Positions 1-4,532 of a DNA stretch of 7,113 nucleotides are shown here, in pieces. A program made the translations under genes and the position numbers. The notes under the pieces are model-generated. The model made no database searches. It was not told where the DNA came from and saw nothing but the letters and a program-made list of their open reading frames with translations. The stretch spans positions 1 through 7,113 of the forward strand of contig JBHJOH010000166.1 in assembly GCA_050329955.1 (NCBI GenBank). The letters run 5' to 3'. Source of the stretch: JAOUGY01 sp050329955. GTDB taxonomy: Bacteria; Actinomycetota; Acidimicrobiia; Spongiisociales; ZC4RG35. The stretch's first letter is position 1. Every line of letters starts with the position of its first letter.

Positions 1-90
1 TCGCAGACGTCGTTCTCGGTGCTCACCGAATGCCACCGCGCCCGACTCCACCGTTGGCTGCTCGGATGCTGACCGGGAGGGTTCCAACCG
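1..90. other. Left edge, no assignable gene
   Basis: Short stretch before R1. A plus-strand frame open from the window edge ends at the TGA at 70-72 and could be the last residues of a gene outside the window, but 23 codons are too few to support it. Confidence 0.3.
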
Positions 91-147
91 CACCGATCAC
101 CAAATCCCGAGCAGAAGCGCCCATCTCGTTGAGTGCGCTGGATCACC
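91..147. repeat. TA-junction repeat R1
   Basis: First of three clear copies of a roughly 55-bp intergenic element. It contains the 14-mer CCGATCACCAAATC (93-106), identical in R2 and R3, and 40 bases later the right-end block GTGCGCTGGATC (133-144), matching GTGCG-N4-ATC in R2 and R3. The interior can fold: AGCGC (116-120) pairs with GCGCT, with CTC/GAG above it. It lies about 10 bp beyond the stop codon of the first VapC gene. No integron attC boxes (RYYYAAC/GTTRRRY) are visible. Confidence 0.7.
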
Positions 148-154
148 CCCTGCG

Positions 155-553
155 CTACCGATGGCTGATGGTGGTGACGCCGGGAAGATCGGCGAATGCA
201 TTCTCGTCGGCGGTCACGATCATCCGGTCGCTCGCTCGGGCAGTCGCAGCGATCAGCAGGTCATGAGCGCCGCGTGGCCGGCCCTGGCCGCGAACGGCGA
301 CGAGGAGATCGGCGTGTTCGACCGCCACGTTGCGGTCGTAGGCAATGATCGGGAGCGACTCGATGACCTCATCGACGTAGGCCTGGCGCGCCTTCCGCCG
401 CCTGGCCGAGGCGAGCTCGACCCCCACCAGCAGCTCGGCGACCGTGATCGCGGCGATTGCCACGTCGTCGTCGTCGTCGATGGCGTCATCGAGGTCACCG
501 CCCCCACGCTCAGCATCGATCAGGAACGTCGTGTCGAGCAGGAGCAAACTCAT
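155..553 (-). CDS. VapC-type PIN-domain toxin (type II TA)
   Basis: A 132-aa PIN-domain ribonuclease, the toxin of a type II TA pair; VapC proteins cleave RNA (tRNA or rRNA in studied cases) with Mg2+ bound by acidic residues. Those residues are recognisable: D7 in LLDTTFLID, E40 in AELLVG, D98 in AHDLLIAATA and D116 in TADENAF. Length and order are typical of full-length VapC. The ATG (553) overlaps the TGA of the upstream Phd-type antitoxin by four bases (ATGA), so the pair is translationally coupled from the antitoxin promoter. Residues 26-30 are five aspartates encoded by a GAC triplet run, unusual for the family and just before the conserved glutamate. The RNA target cannot be told from sequence. 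Confidence 0.93.
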   Translation of the reverse strand: MSLLLLDTTFLIDAERGGGDLDDAIDDDDDVAIAAITVAELLVGVELASARRRKARQAYVDEVIESLPIIAYDRNVAVEHADLLVAVRGQGRPRGAHDLLIAATARASDRMIVTADENAFADLPGVTTISHR

Positions 554-792
554 CTGCGGTTCTCGATCTCAAGCAGATCGCGAACACCGCTCAGATCCTC
601 AGCCCAGGCTGCATCCGGTCGGTGCCGGCGCAGCAGCAATTTGACATCGGCGCCGCGTCCAGTGGCTACAGGTTCGAGGTGCGCGACCGCCTTGCCGCGA
701 CGAACGATGGTGTAATGCTCGCCGCGATGTTCGACGCCATCGAGCAGGTCGGCGAAGCGACGGGCCGCATCGGTCGCAGTGATATCTGGCAT
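550..792 (-). CDS. Phd/YefM-family antitoxin, partner of VapC
   Basis: An 80-aa antitoxin of the Phd/YefM fold. The N-terminal part (ITATDAARRFADLLDGVEHRGEHYTIVRRGKAVAHLEPV) has the family pattern: a short strand, a helix with the RRFADLLD-like motif, then ITRRGKPVA-like residues; this half dimerises and binds DNA. The C-terminal segment (about 55-80, RPDAAWAEDLSGVRDLLEI) is the likely toxin-wrapping tail. It is the first gene of the module and overlaps vapC by four bases. The ATG at 792 lies inside a 28-bp imperfect palindrome that also holds the -10 box, so autorepression by the antitoxin/toxin complex is likely. No Shine-Dalgarno is evident because the transcript appears leaderless. Confidence 0.92.
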   Translation of the reverse strand: MPDITATDAARRFADLLDGVEHRGEHYTIVRRGKAVAHLEPVATGRGADVKLLLRRHRPDAAWAEDLSGVRDLLEIENRR

Positions 793-816
793 GCAATCAG
801 ATTATCTGATTCATGC
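789..816 (-). promoter_or_regulatory. Promoter/operator palindrome of the phd-vapC module
   Basis: Perfect 8-bp arms AATCAGAT (795-802) and ATCTGATT (804-811) around a single T, extended by GCATG/CATGC outside with one extra base. On the minus strand it contains GATAAT (5 of 6 matches to TATAAT), whose end is 8 bases before the ATG at 792, so transcription should start at or next to the start codon. An operator covering both the -10 box and the start codon fits TA autorepression. No convincing -35 box was seen. Confidence 0.7.
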
Positions 817-837
817 TCCCAAGTGAAGGCCCATGCC

Positions 838-898
838 ACGCCGATCACCAAATCGGGCGCACGAACGCACGTTGCGTCGGGTGCGCGATATCGGCACG
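838..898. repeat. TA-junction repeat R2
   Basis: Second copy of the junction element. It contains CCGATCACCAAATC (841-854) and GTGCGCGATATC (881-892). The outer ends are inverted (GCCGAT 840-845, ATCGGC 890-895). The inner arms GCGCAC (857-862) and GTGCGC (881-886), plus ACGCA (865-869) and TGCGT (873-877), form a two-step hairpin. It lies between the start of the first antitoxin gene and the end of the RelE/ParE-like toxin gene. Confidence 0.8.
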
Positions 899-914
899 TA
901 TGAGGACGCGTTGG

Positions 915-1193
915 TCAGCGTGTCCGGTAGATGTCGCGGCGGCGCCCGACACGGAGCACGATGACTTCTCGCCGGTCGTCGTCGATGCGGTAGAGGATGC
1001 GGTATGTGCCGCGTCGAGCGCTCCAGACACCCTCCAGCTCGTTGCGAAGCGGGGCGCCCACTCGCCGCGTGTTGTCGAGCAGCGGTCCTGTGATGAACTC
1101 GATGACAGCGAACGCCACTGCTTCAGGGAGCGTCTCGCGCATCGCTCGGGCGGCGGGCGCAGTAACGACGATCTCGTACCGGGGCTCGGTCAC
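915..1193 (-). CDS. RelE/ParE-family toxin
   Basis: A 92-aa toxin of the RelE/ParE superfamily. Seen: an N-terminal strand-helix (YEIVVTAPAARAMRETLPEAVAFAVIEFI), the central core LEGVWSARRGTYRILYRIDDD, and the C-terminal strand VIVLRVGRRRDIYR, the typical order of this fold. The RRGTYRILYRI block and the terminal RRDIYR supply the basic residues and tyrosine that RelE-type mRNA interferases use on the ribosome; ParE relatives act on gyrase instead. A RelE-type activity is likelier here because of the Phd/YefM partner, but that is inference. The ATG (1193) overlaps the antitoxin stop by four bases (ATGA). Repeat R2 begins about 20 bp beyond the stop codon. Confidence 0.92.
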   Translation of the reverse strand: MTEPRYEIVVTAPAARAMRETLPEAVAFAVIEFITGPLLDNTRRVGAPLRNELEGVWSARRGTYRILYRIDDDRREVIVLRVGRRRDIYRTR

Positions 1194-1459
1194 CGGGGCC
1201 GAAGAGCCTTGACGGCGTCGACCCCGCGCACCACGTCACCTTCCAGATAGGCGCGGTGAGCTTCGACGAGTTCAGCCACCGCATCGGAATCGCCGAGCAC
1301 GGCAAGGGTCTCTTCAAGCGATTCGAGATCTTCGGGGCTGATGAGTACGGCGGCCGGCGTCCCGTTCTTGGTCACGACGACACGCTCGTGGTGTGCTTGG
1401 ACGCGTTCGATGAACTCGGAGAAGCGGTCGCGCACGGTTCTCAGCGATTCACTTGTCAT
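1190..1459 (-). CDS. Phd/YefM-family antitoxin, partner of RelE/ParE toxin
   Basis: An 89-aa antitoxin from ATG at 1459; a GTG at 1465 would add two residues. The N-terminal half (TSESLRTVRDRFSEFIERVQAHHERVVVTKNGTPAAVLIS) is a textbook Phd/YefM DNA-binding domain with the RDRFSEFI helix and the TKNGTPAAVLIS strand. The acidic C-terminal half (PEDLESLEETLAVLGDSDAVAELVEAHRAYLEGD) is the probable toxin-binding region. The ATG is preferred because a promoter (TTTCCA, 17 bp, CACAAT) ends 7 bases before it, which puts the transcript start on the A of the ATG. A 10-bp palindrome overlaps the -10 box, suggesting autorepression. It is the first gene of a two-gene operon with a four-base overlap. Confidence 0.92.
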   Translation of the reverse strand: MTSESLRTVRDRFSEFIERVQAHHERVVVTKNGTPAAVLISPEDLESLEETLAVLGDSDAVAELVEAHRAYLEGDVVRGVDAVKALRPR

Positions 1460-1462
1460 GGC

Positions 1463-1495
1463 CACAATTGTGCCACGCCCAAACGCCTATGGAAA
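1463..1495 (-). promoter_or_regulatory. Promoter/operator of the phd-relE-like module
   Basis: On the minus strand: -35 TTTCCA (1490-1495), 17-bp spacer, -10 CACAAT (1467-1472), then 7 bases to the ATG at 1459. The -10 lies inside the perfect 10-bp palindrome CACAATTGTG (1463-1472), a plausible antitoxin operator. The arrangement implies a leaderless transcript. Confidence 0.55.
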
Positions 1496-1500
1496 GACCT

Positions 1501-1559
1501 GCGCCGATCACCAAATCCGGTACCGAACGATCACTTCGCCGGGTGCGATGGATCGGCAC
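1501..1559. repeat. TA-junction repeat R3
   Basis: Third clear copy. It has the 14-mer CCGATCACCAAATC (1504-1517), right-end block GTGCGATGGATC (1543-1554), and perfect 7-bp outer inverted ends GCCGATC (1503-1509) and GATCGGC (1551-1557). Inside, CCGG (1517-1520) pairs with CCGG (1539-1542) and CGAA (1524-1527) with TTCG (1535-1538), leaving TAC as a one-sided bulge. It sits between two divergent modules, downstream of neither gene, so it is not simply a transcription terminator. Confidence 0.8.
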
Positions 1560-1730
1560 TTCGAGGAGCGCCCGCCTCTGGGCCGGGTCGTCACAGAGCG
1601 TGTTCGTCGCCACGGTCTGTAGCCAGCGAGGTGCAAAGTCATGCCGGATACCGAGCGGTTCGAGGTGCGGCGTGTCACTCTGCGGATCGGGTGATCTGGG
1701 CGATCGGTAGCCACTGATGCACACCGTTGG
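1560..1730. other. Gene-poor stretch between R3 and mazE promoter
   Basis: No convincing gene. A minus-strand open frame crosses it (about 1530-1640) with acceptable codon use but no clear start or family resemblance, and part of it is simply the translated R3 repeat. GATC occurs three times at 8-9 bp spacing (1685, 1693, 1702) shortly upstream of the mazE promoter and could be part of an operator, but this is weak. Confidence 0.4.
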
Positions 1731-1745
1731 TAGTATTGAGGTATG
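1731..1745 (+). promoter_or_regulatory. Leaderless -10 box of mazEF
   Basis: TAGTAT (1731-1736) lies six bases before the mazE ATG (1743), the distance expected for a transcript that starts at the ATG. GAGG just before the ATG is too close to serve as a normal Shine-Dalgarno. No good -35 was identified. Confidence 0.45.
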
Positions 1746-1967
1746 AAGCTGAGTGTGAGCCTTCCTGATGAGGATGTCGAGTTCCTCGACCAGTACGCCC
1801 GAACCCAGGGCTACGAATCCCGATCCGCGGTCGTCCACAAGGCCGTGCGTCTGCTTCGCGCTTCTGAGCTGGGCGGCGACTACGCCGATGCGTGGAAGGA
1901 ATGGTCCGAATCCGGCGATGCCGAAGCCTGGGATGCCGCGGTCGGCGACGGTTTGGTCGCCAACTGA
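1743..1967 (+). CDS. MazE-type ribbon-helix-helix antitoxin
   Basis: A 74-aa antitoxin. Residues 1-38 (KLSVSLPDEDVEFLDQYARTQGYESRSAVVHKAVRLLR) form a ribbon-helix-helix DNA-binding domain: strand KLSVSLP, helix DEDVEFLDQYA, turn GYESR, helix SAVVHKAVRLL. The C-terminal half (YADAWKEWSESGDAEAWDAAVGDGL) is the acidic, tryptophan-rich tail typical of mycobacterial-type MazE proteins and should block the MazF RNA-binding groove. The TGA overlaps the next ATG by one base (TGATG), so translation is coupled. It is the only TA module here on the plus strand. The start is supported by the -10 box six bases upstream. Confidence 0.93.
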   Translation: MKLSVSLPDEDVEFLDQYARTQGYESRSAVVHKAVRLLRASELGGDYADAWKEWSESGDAEAWDAAVGDGLVAN

Positions 1968-2314
1968 TGCTGCGAGGCGAAATCCGACTGGTCGACCTCG
2001 ACCCGGCGCGACGAGGCGAAGCGGCCAAGCGACGCCCGGCTGTGCTCGTCTCCAACGACGGTGCCAACACGACCGCCGCCCGATTGGGACGCGGGGTGGT
2101 CACCGTGGTTCCGGTGACCTCGAACGTCGGTCGGGTCTACCCCTTTCAGGTCCTGCTCGCCGCCACCGAGACCAACCTCGACCATGACTCCAAAGCCCAG
2201 GCCGAACAGGTGCGCTCGATTTCGATCGAACGGGTCACCCACAAGGTCGGAGCCGTGCCGCCGACACTGATGCTCGCAATCGACGACGCCCTCCGCCTCC
2301 ACCTGGCTTTCTGA
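1967..2314 (+). CDS. MazF-family endoribonuclease toxin
   Basis: A 115-aa MazF/PemK toxin, a ribosome-independent endoribonuclease that cuts RNA at short specific sequences. Recognisable: the opening MLRGEIRLVDLDP strand, KRRPAVLVSNDGAN (R23 in the position of the catalytic arginine), the VVTVVPVTSN strand (T51 in the position of the catalytic threonine), and the AEQVRSISIERV block near the C-terminus. Length is standard. The start at 1967 is chosen because the family begins at M-x-RGEI and because it gives the one-base overlap with mazE; a longer in-frame extension to 1892 would run through mazE. R4 begins about 17 bp after the stop. Cleavage specificity cannot be read from the sequence. Confidence 0.95.
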   Translation: MLRGEIRLVDLDPARRGEAAKRRPAVLVSNDGANTTAARLGRGVVTVVPVTSNVGRVYPFQVLLAATETNLDHDSKAQAEQVRSISIERVTHKVGAVPPTLMLAIDDALRLHLAF

Positions 2315-2330
2315 CTGTCCCTGCTCGAGC

Positions 2331-2370
2331 GAGACCACCAGATCAGGCGCACGAACGAACGTTCCGCCAA
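2331..2370. repeat. Degenerate TA-junction repeat R4
   Basis: Left-half relative of R1-R3: GACCACCAGATC (2333-2344) aligns with GATCACCAAATC, and the following GGCGCACGAACG matches R2 base for base. The interior folds as GGCG (2346-2349), bulged CAC, GAAC, loop GAAC, GTTC, CGCC, the same one-sided three-base bulge as in R3. The conserved right-end block is not recognisable. It lies between the convergent mazF and vapC stop codons. Confidence 0.55.
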
Positions 2371-2398
2371 GCAGTCGACAGCGGCCCTCGCCGGCCGC

Positions 2399-2743
2399 CT
2401 ACAGATCTCTCAGGCGGAGGCTGCGCACCGGCTCGAAGTCGGATCGGTTCCTTGTGGCGAGTCCCAGACCGTGTTCGATCGCGGTTGCCGCGATGAGGGC
2501 GTCCGGAAGTCGGATGCCGCTCTCCCGACGGATTCTCCCGGCACGTTCCGCCACCGTTCGGTCGACCGGGATCTCCCGGAATGGCGCGAGGAGGGTGCTG
2601 ACCAGATTGGAGGCGGTGTTGCCGGCGAACAGCTCGGCTCGGGTGATGACCGAGTAGTGCAGACGGTGGCGACCGGGAGCGAGCTGCCGTGCGCCTCGGA
2701 GGTGGTCGACGAAAATGTCGGTGTCGACGAGGATGTCAGCCAC
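2399..2743 (-). CDS. VapC-type PIN-domain toxin (second)
   Basis: A 114-aa PIN-domain ribonuclease, second gene of a ribbon-helix-helix/VapC module. Catalytic acidic residues are in place: D7 (ILVDTDIFVD), E37 (TRAELFAG), D81 (RLPDALIAATA) and D102 (TRNRSDFE). It differs clearly from the VapC at 155-553, so the two are not a local duplication. The start is GTG at 2743, the only sensible start giving the conserved N-terminal MADILVDTD; it overlaps the antitoxin gene by eight bases. Transcription is convergent with mazF, the gap holding R4. The RNA target is unknown. Confidence 0.93.
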   Translation of the reverse strand: MADILVDTDIFVDHLRGARQLAPGRHRLHYSVITRAELFAGNTASNLVSTLLAPFREIPVDRTVAERAGRIRRESGIRLPDALIAATAIEHGLGLATRNRSDFEPVRSLRLRDL

Positions 2744-2957
2744 GATCCCATTCGTCCCGACTCGGGGCCGTGGCGTCTGCGGCGGCGCCGAAGGTGGCGG
2801 CCAGCGCCGGCTCGGGATCGGGTGTCTCGCCGTCGAGGTACGAATCGACCGCCCGTCGGATGATCTCCGCCATGGTCACGCCGGTCGCTTCGGCCAGGGC
2901 GTCGATGCGTTGGCGCTGCTCCTCAGTGAGGTATACCTGCGTACGGATTGCCGACAT
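2736..2957 (-). CDS. Ribbon-helix-helix (CopG-type) antitoxin, VapB partner
   Basis: A 73-aa antitoxin. Residues 1-42 (SAIRTQVYLTEEQRQRIDALAEATGVTMAEIIRRAVDSYL) are a CopG-like ribbon-helix-helix: strand RTQVYLT, helix EEQRQRIDALAEATG, and helix TMAEIIRRAVDSYL. The tail is alanine- and acid-rich and ends SRDEWDRG, the probable toxin-binding segment. The frame stays open upstream to 3251, but that part has no family resemblance. The ATG at 2957 fits both the domain boundary and a promoter (-35 TTGATG, 17 bp, -10 TATGTT) ending seven bases before it. Two direct copies of a 10-mer overlap the -10 and start codon, a typical operator for this class. Confidence 0.9.
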   Translation of the reverse strand: MSAIRTQVYLTEEQRQRIDALAEATGVTMAEIIRRAVDSYLDGETPDPEPALAATFGAAADATAPSRDEWDRG

Positions 2958-2993
2958 ACAGCAGAACATACAGCACGATTCCACCCACATCAA
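2954..2993 (-). promoter_or_regulatory. Promoter and direct-repeat operator of the RHH-vapC module
   Basis: On the minus strand: -35 TTGATG (2988-2993), 17-bp spacer, -10 TATGTT (2965-2970), seven bases to the ATG at 2957. The plus-strand 10-mer ACATACAGCA occurs twice exactly (2954-2963, 2966-2975), 12 bp apart, covering the -10 and start codon. Direct half-sites about one helical turn apart suit a ribbon-helix-helix repressor. Confidence 0.65.
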
Positions 2994-3220
2994 CGGTTCC
3001 GGACCGAGAACGCCCCGACTGCGCCATCGCACGACCCAGTCCCACCATGTCCTGATCGGCGCGCCTCGGACGTGCTCGTGGAGCGGTCGGCGGGCGCCGT
3101 CATCGGGAGCCGACCCAGAACAAACGCCGGAAGCCTTCCTGGGCGATCGCCTCTGCGGGGATCCCACCATCGAGCAGGTGGTCGCCGTCACATCCTGCCC
3201 CGCGGGGCTGCTGGGTGGCG
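2994..3220. other. Gene-poor stretch between RHH-vapC promoter and small ORF
   Basis: Open frames here have no family resemblance and no supported starts. GATCGGC at 3054-3060 matches the right outer end of R2/R3, and GATCGGCGC loosely resembles the inner part of R4, but no matching left end is present, so a fifth junction repeat is not claimed. Confidence 0.35.
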
Positions 3221-3232
3221 TAGGCTGGACAC

Positions 3233-3394
3233 ATGCGAAAGCTGAAGGCATGGTTGACGCGGGTGTTTCCGTCGAAGCGCCGCTCCTTCTATCGGGCCGA
3301 TCGAGCCGAGGTCGATCGGGCGATGCGCGAGGGTCGACAGGTCAGCACGAATCACATGTCCGAGAAGATCCGCCACCCCGGCAACCACATGTAG
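3233..3394 (+). CDS. Hypothetical 53-aa basic small protein
   Basis: A 53-codon frame from ATG 3233 to TAG 3392-3394, not assigned to any family. The product begins MRKLKAWLTRVFPSKRRSF and continues with mixed basic/acidic residues (YRADRAEVDRAMREGRQVSTN) to an HPGNHM end; it has no signal peptide or membrane segment. Support for coding: most third positions are G or C (about four in five by eye), and TAGGCT (3221-3226) sits six bases before the ATG, the same leaderless geometry as at the TA genes. The heptamer tandem repeat starts on the last base of the stop codon. It could be a remnant or an orphan partner of a lost module. Confidence 0.5.
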   Translation: MRKLKAWLTRVFPSKRRSFYRADRAEVDRAMREGRQVSTNHMSEKIRHPGNHM

Positions 3395-3453
3395 AGCTTC
3401 GAGCTTCGAGCTTCGAGCTTCGAGCTTCGAGCTTCGAGCTTCGAGCTTCGAGC
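3394..3453. repeat. Tandem heptamer repeat (GAGCTTC)n
   Basis: Eight perfect consecutive copies of GAGCTTC (3394-3449) followed by GAGC. AGCT-TCG-AGCT within the array can form a short 4-bp hairpin in many registers. It lies between the stop codons of the small protein gene (plus) and the selenoprotein candidate (minus), so it would be in the 3' end of both transcripts. Perfect copies suggest recent slippage or a variable-number locus. Confidence 0.97.
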
Positions 3454-3488
3454 AATCAGATGGACTCGGTGGGATTCGAGGCTTCGCC

Positions 3489-4469
3489 CTACAGCTTGCC
3501 CCGCGACGTCAGCCCGATCGGCACCCTGACCTCGGTGGGTACCAGGCAGGTGCTATCGTCGCACGCCTGATAGCTCACCACCACGGTGAGTTCGACGTCG
3601 CCGACGTTCTCGTGGATGTGGATGGGCACCACCGTTCGGATCGTGCCTCCTGCAACGTTGAATGTGTCGCCCAGCATCTCGAACGGCTCGCCTTCGGGCA
3701 GGGCCGGGGGTTCGGTGAAGATCCCTTCGGGCCCGTCGACACTCACTGAGAGCGCCCGGTAGCCATCCGGAACCGGCGGCAGGTAGAGGTGGAAGCCCTG
3801 CTCGACCGCCATCTCCACCTCGATCGGGAACACCTGGTTGGGGAAGTAGGCCGCACGGTGGATGTTCACCCGCACCGCCAGCGACGGGCCGGATCCCTCG
3901 ACGGTGATGTCGTGCGACGGCGACGGGGCACCGAGCATCGAGAGCAGGGTGGCGGCGCTGGCGCGGTTGCGGTGCGATCGTTCGAAGTGCTTGGCGGTGA
4001 CGATCCCGGCGGCGTCGAGCAGGAACACACCCGGGAACGGGAGGCCCCGGTGCTTCTGTTCCGGTTCCCTGCCCCAGAACCGGACCTCGTCTTCGATCTC
4101 GGTGTTGAGGACTCCCAGCGAGGCCATGGTTTCGCTGCCCACGTCGGACAGCAGCGGGAACGTGATCCCGTGGTTGGCTGCGAACCCGGTCAGGGTCTCC
4201 ACAGGGTCGTAGCTGATCGCCACCACCGCCGTCTCGTCACCGATGCTCTCATGCAGCTCGACCAGCTGCATCTTGCACCATGGTCACCAGTCGGCGCTGC
4301 GGTGGAACACCACCATCGCCGGGCGGCTGGCGCGGTATCCGTGCAGGTCGAGCAGTTCACCGGACTGATCGGGGAGGGTCACGTCGGGGAAGCGGGTGCC
4401 GACCATCGGCCCGACCCGCTCGAAGTCGATGGGGTCCAGGCCTGAGCCCGGATCGCTAGTCATGGTCAT
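3489..4469 (-). CDS. Candidate selenoprotein: redoxin fused to DsbD N-terminal-like domain, Sec62 at in-frame TGA
   Basis: Read through the TGA at 4284-4286, this is one 326-aa frame. Residues about 20-180 are an AhpC/TSA-type redoxin: GTRFPDVTLPDQSGELLDL, then AMVVFHRSADW-U-P-W-C-KMQLVEL, and the later FPLLSDVG and PFPGVFLLDAAG. Relatives carry W-C-P-x-C-K here, so the TGA replaces the first active-site cysteine (Sec62; resolving C65). Residues about 187-320 resemble the DsbD N-terminal immunoglobulin-like domain and end with YQACDDSTCLVP, whose C303 and C308 would be a second redox pair. No signal peptide or membrane helix, so it is probably cytosolic. The start is ATG 4469 (GGAG four bases upstream); ATG 4463 is an alternative. 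The stop is TAG at 3489. Inferred role: thiol-dependent peroxide or disulfide reduction. If Sec is not inserted, only a useless 61-aa fragment is made. A sequencing error or nonsense mutation is the alternative. Confidence 0.85.
4241..4280 (-). promoter_or_regulatory. Candidate bacterial SECIS element
   Basis: In the mRNA just after the UGA, bases +13 to +33 form a perfect 8-bp stem, AUGCAGCU / AGCUGCAU (4251-4271), capped by the 5-base loop GGUCG. Below an internal loop, UGGUGC (+4 to +9) pairs with GCAUCG (+38 to +43), with two G-U wobbles. A loop 21-25 bases from the UGA and opening with GGU fits the known requirements of bacterial SelB-binding elements; the E. coli fdhF loop also contains GGUC. 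It lies inside the coding region, as bacterial SECIS elements do. Confidence 0.8.
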
Positions 4470-4532
4470 GTCGCTCCGCCCTCTGTCGCCGATATTGCAC
4501 GATATAGGATCAGGTCGCCGACGTGGAGCGAC
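4470..4532. promoter_or_regulatory. Divergent promoter region
   Basis: 63 bp separate the selenoprotein candidate and the dehydrogenase, which face away from each other. An AT-rich island carries two direct copies of CGATAT (4490-4495, 4500-4505). TAGGAT (4505-4510) could be the -10 of the plus-strand operon. Both genes have a GGAG about four bases before their start, so these transcripts have leaders, unlike the TA genes. No -35 boxes were convincing. Confidence 0.4.

Noticed and set aside
1508..1714. A gene or gene remnant on the minus strand upstream of mazE
   Set aside because: No supported start or recognisable domain, and its end is merely the translated R3 repeat.
91..2370. The junction repeats as classical integron attC sites
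   Set aside because: They lack the conserved AAC/GTT triplets in their outer boxes and no integrase gene is in the window; only the layout and folding are attC-like.
91..2370. The junction repeats as a CRISPR array
   Set aside because: Spacing is 650-830 bp with genes in between, not short uniform spacers.
3040..3085. A fifth junction repeat near GATCGGC at 3054
   Set aside because: Only a 7-base end motif and a loose inner resemblance; the 14-mer is absent.
2958..3251. An N-terminal extension of the ribbon-helix-helix antitoxin up to 3251
   Set aside because: The extension has no domain resemblance, and a promoter plus operator sit right at ATG 2957.
3489..4271. Taking the redoxin gene as starting at ATG 4271
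   Set aside because: This would remove the first strand and the whole active site of the fold; the ATG is part of the hairpin stem and lacks a ribosome-binding site, while the upstream frame carries the missing redoxin residues and a good start.
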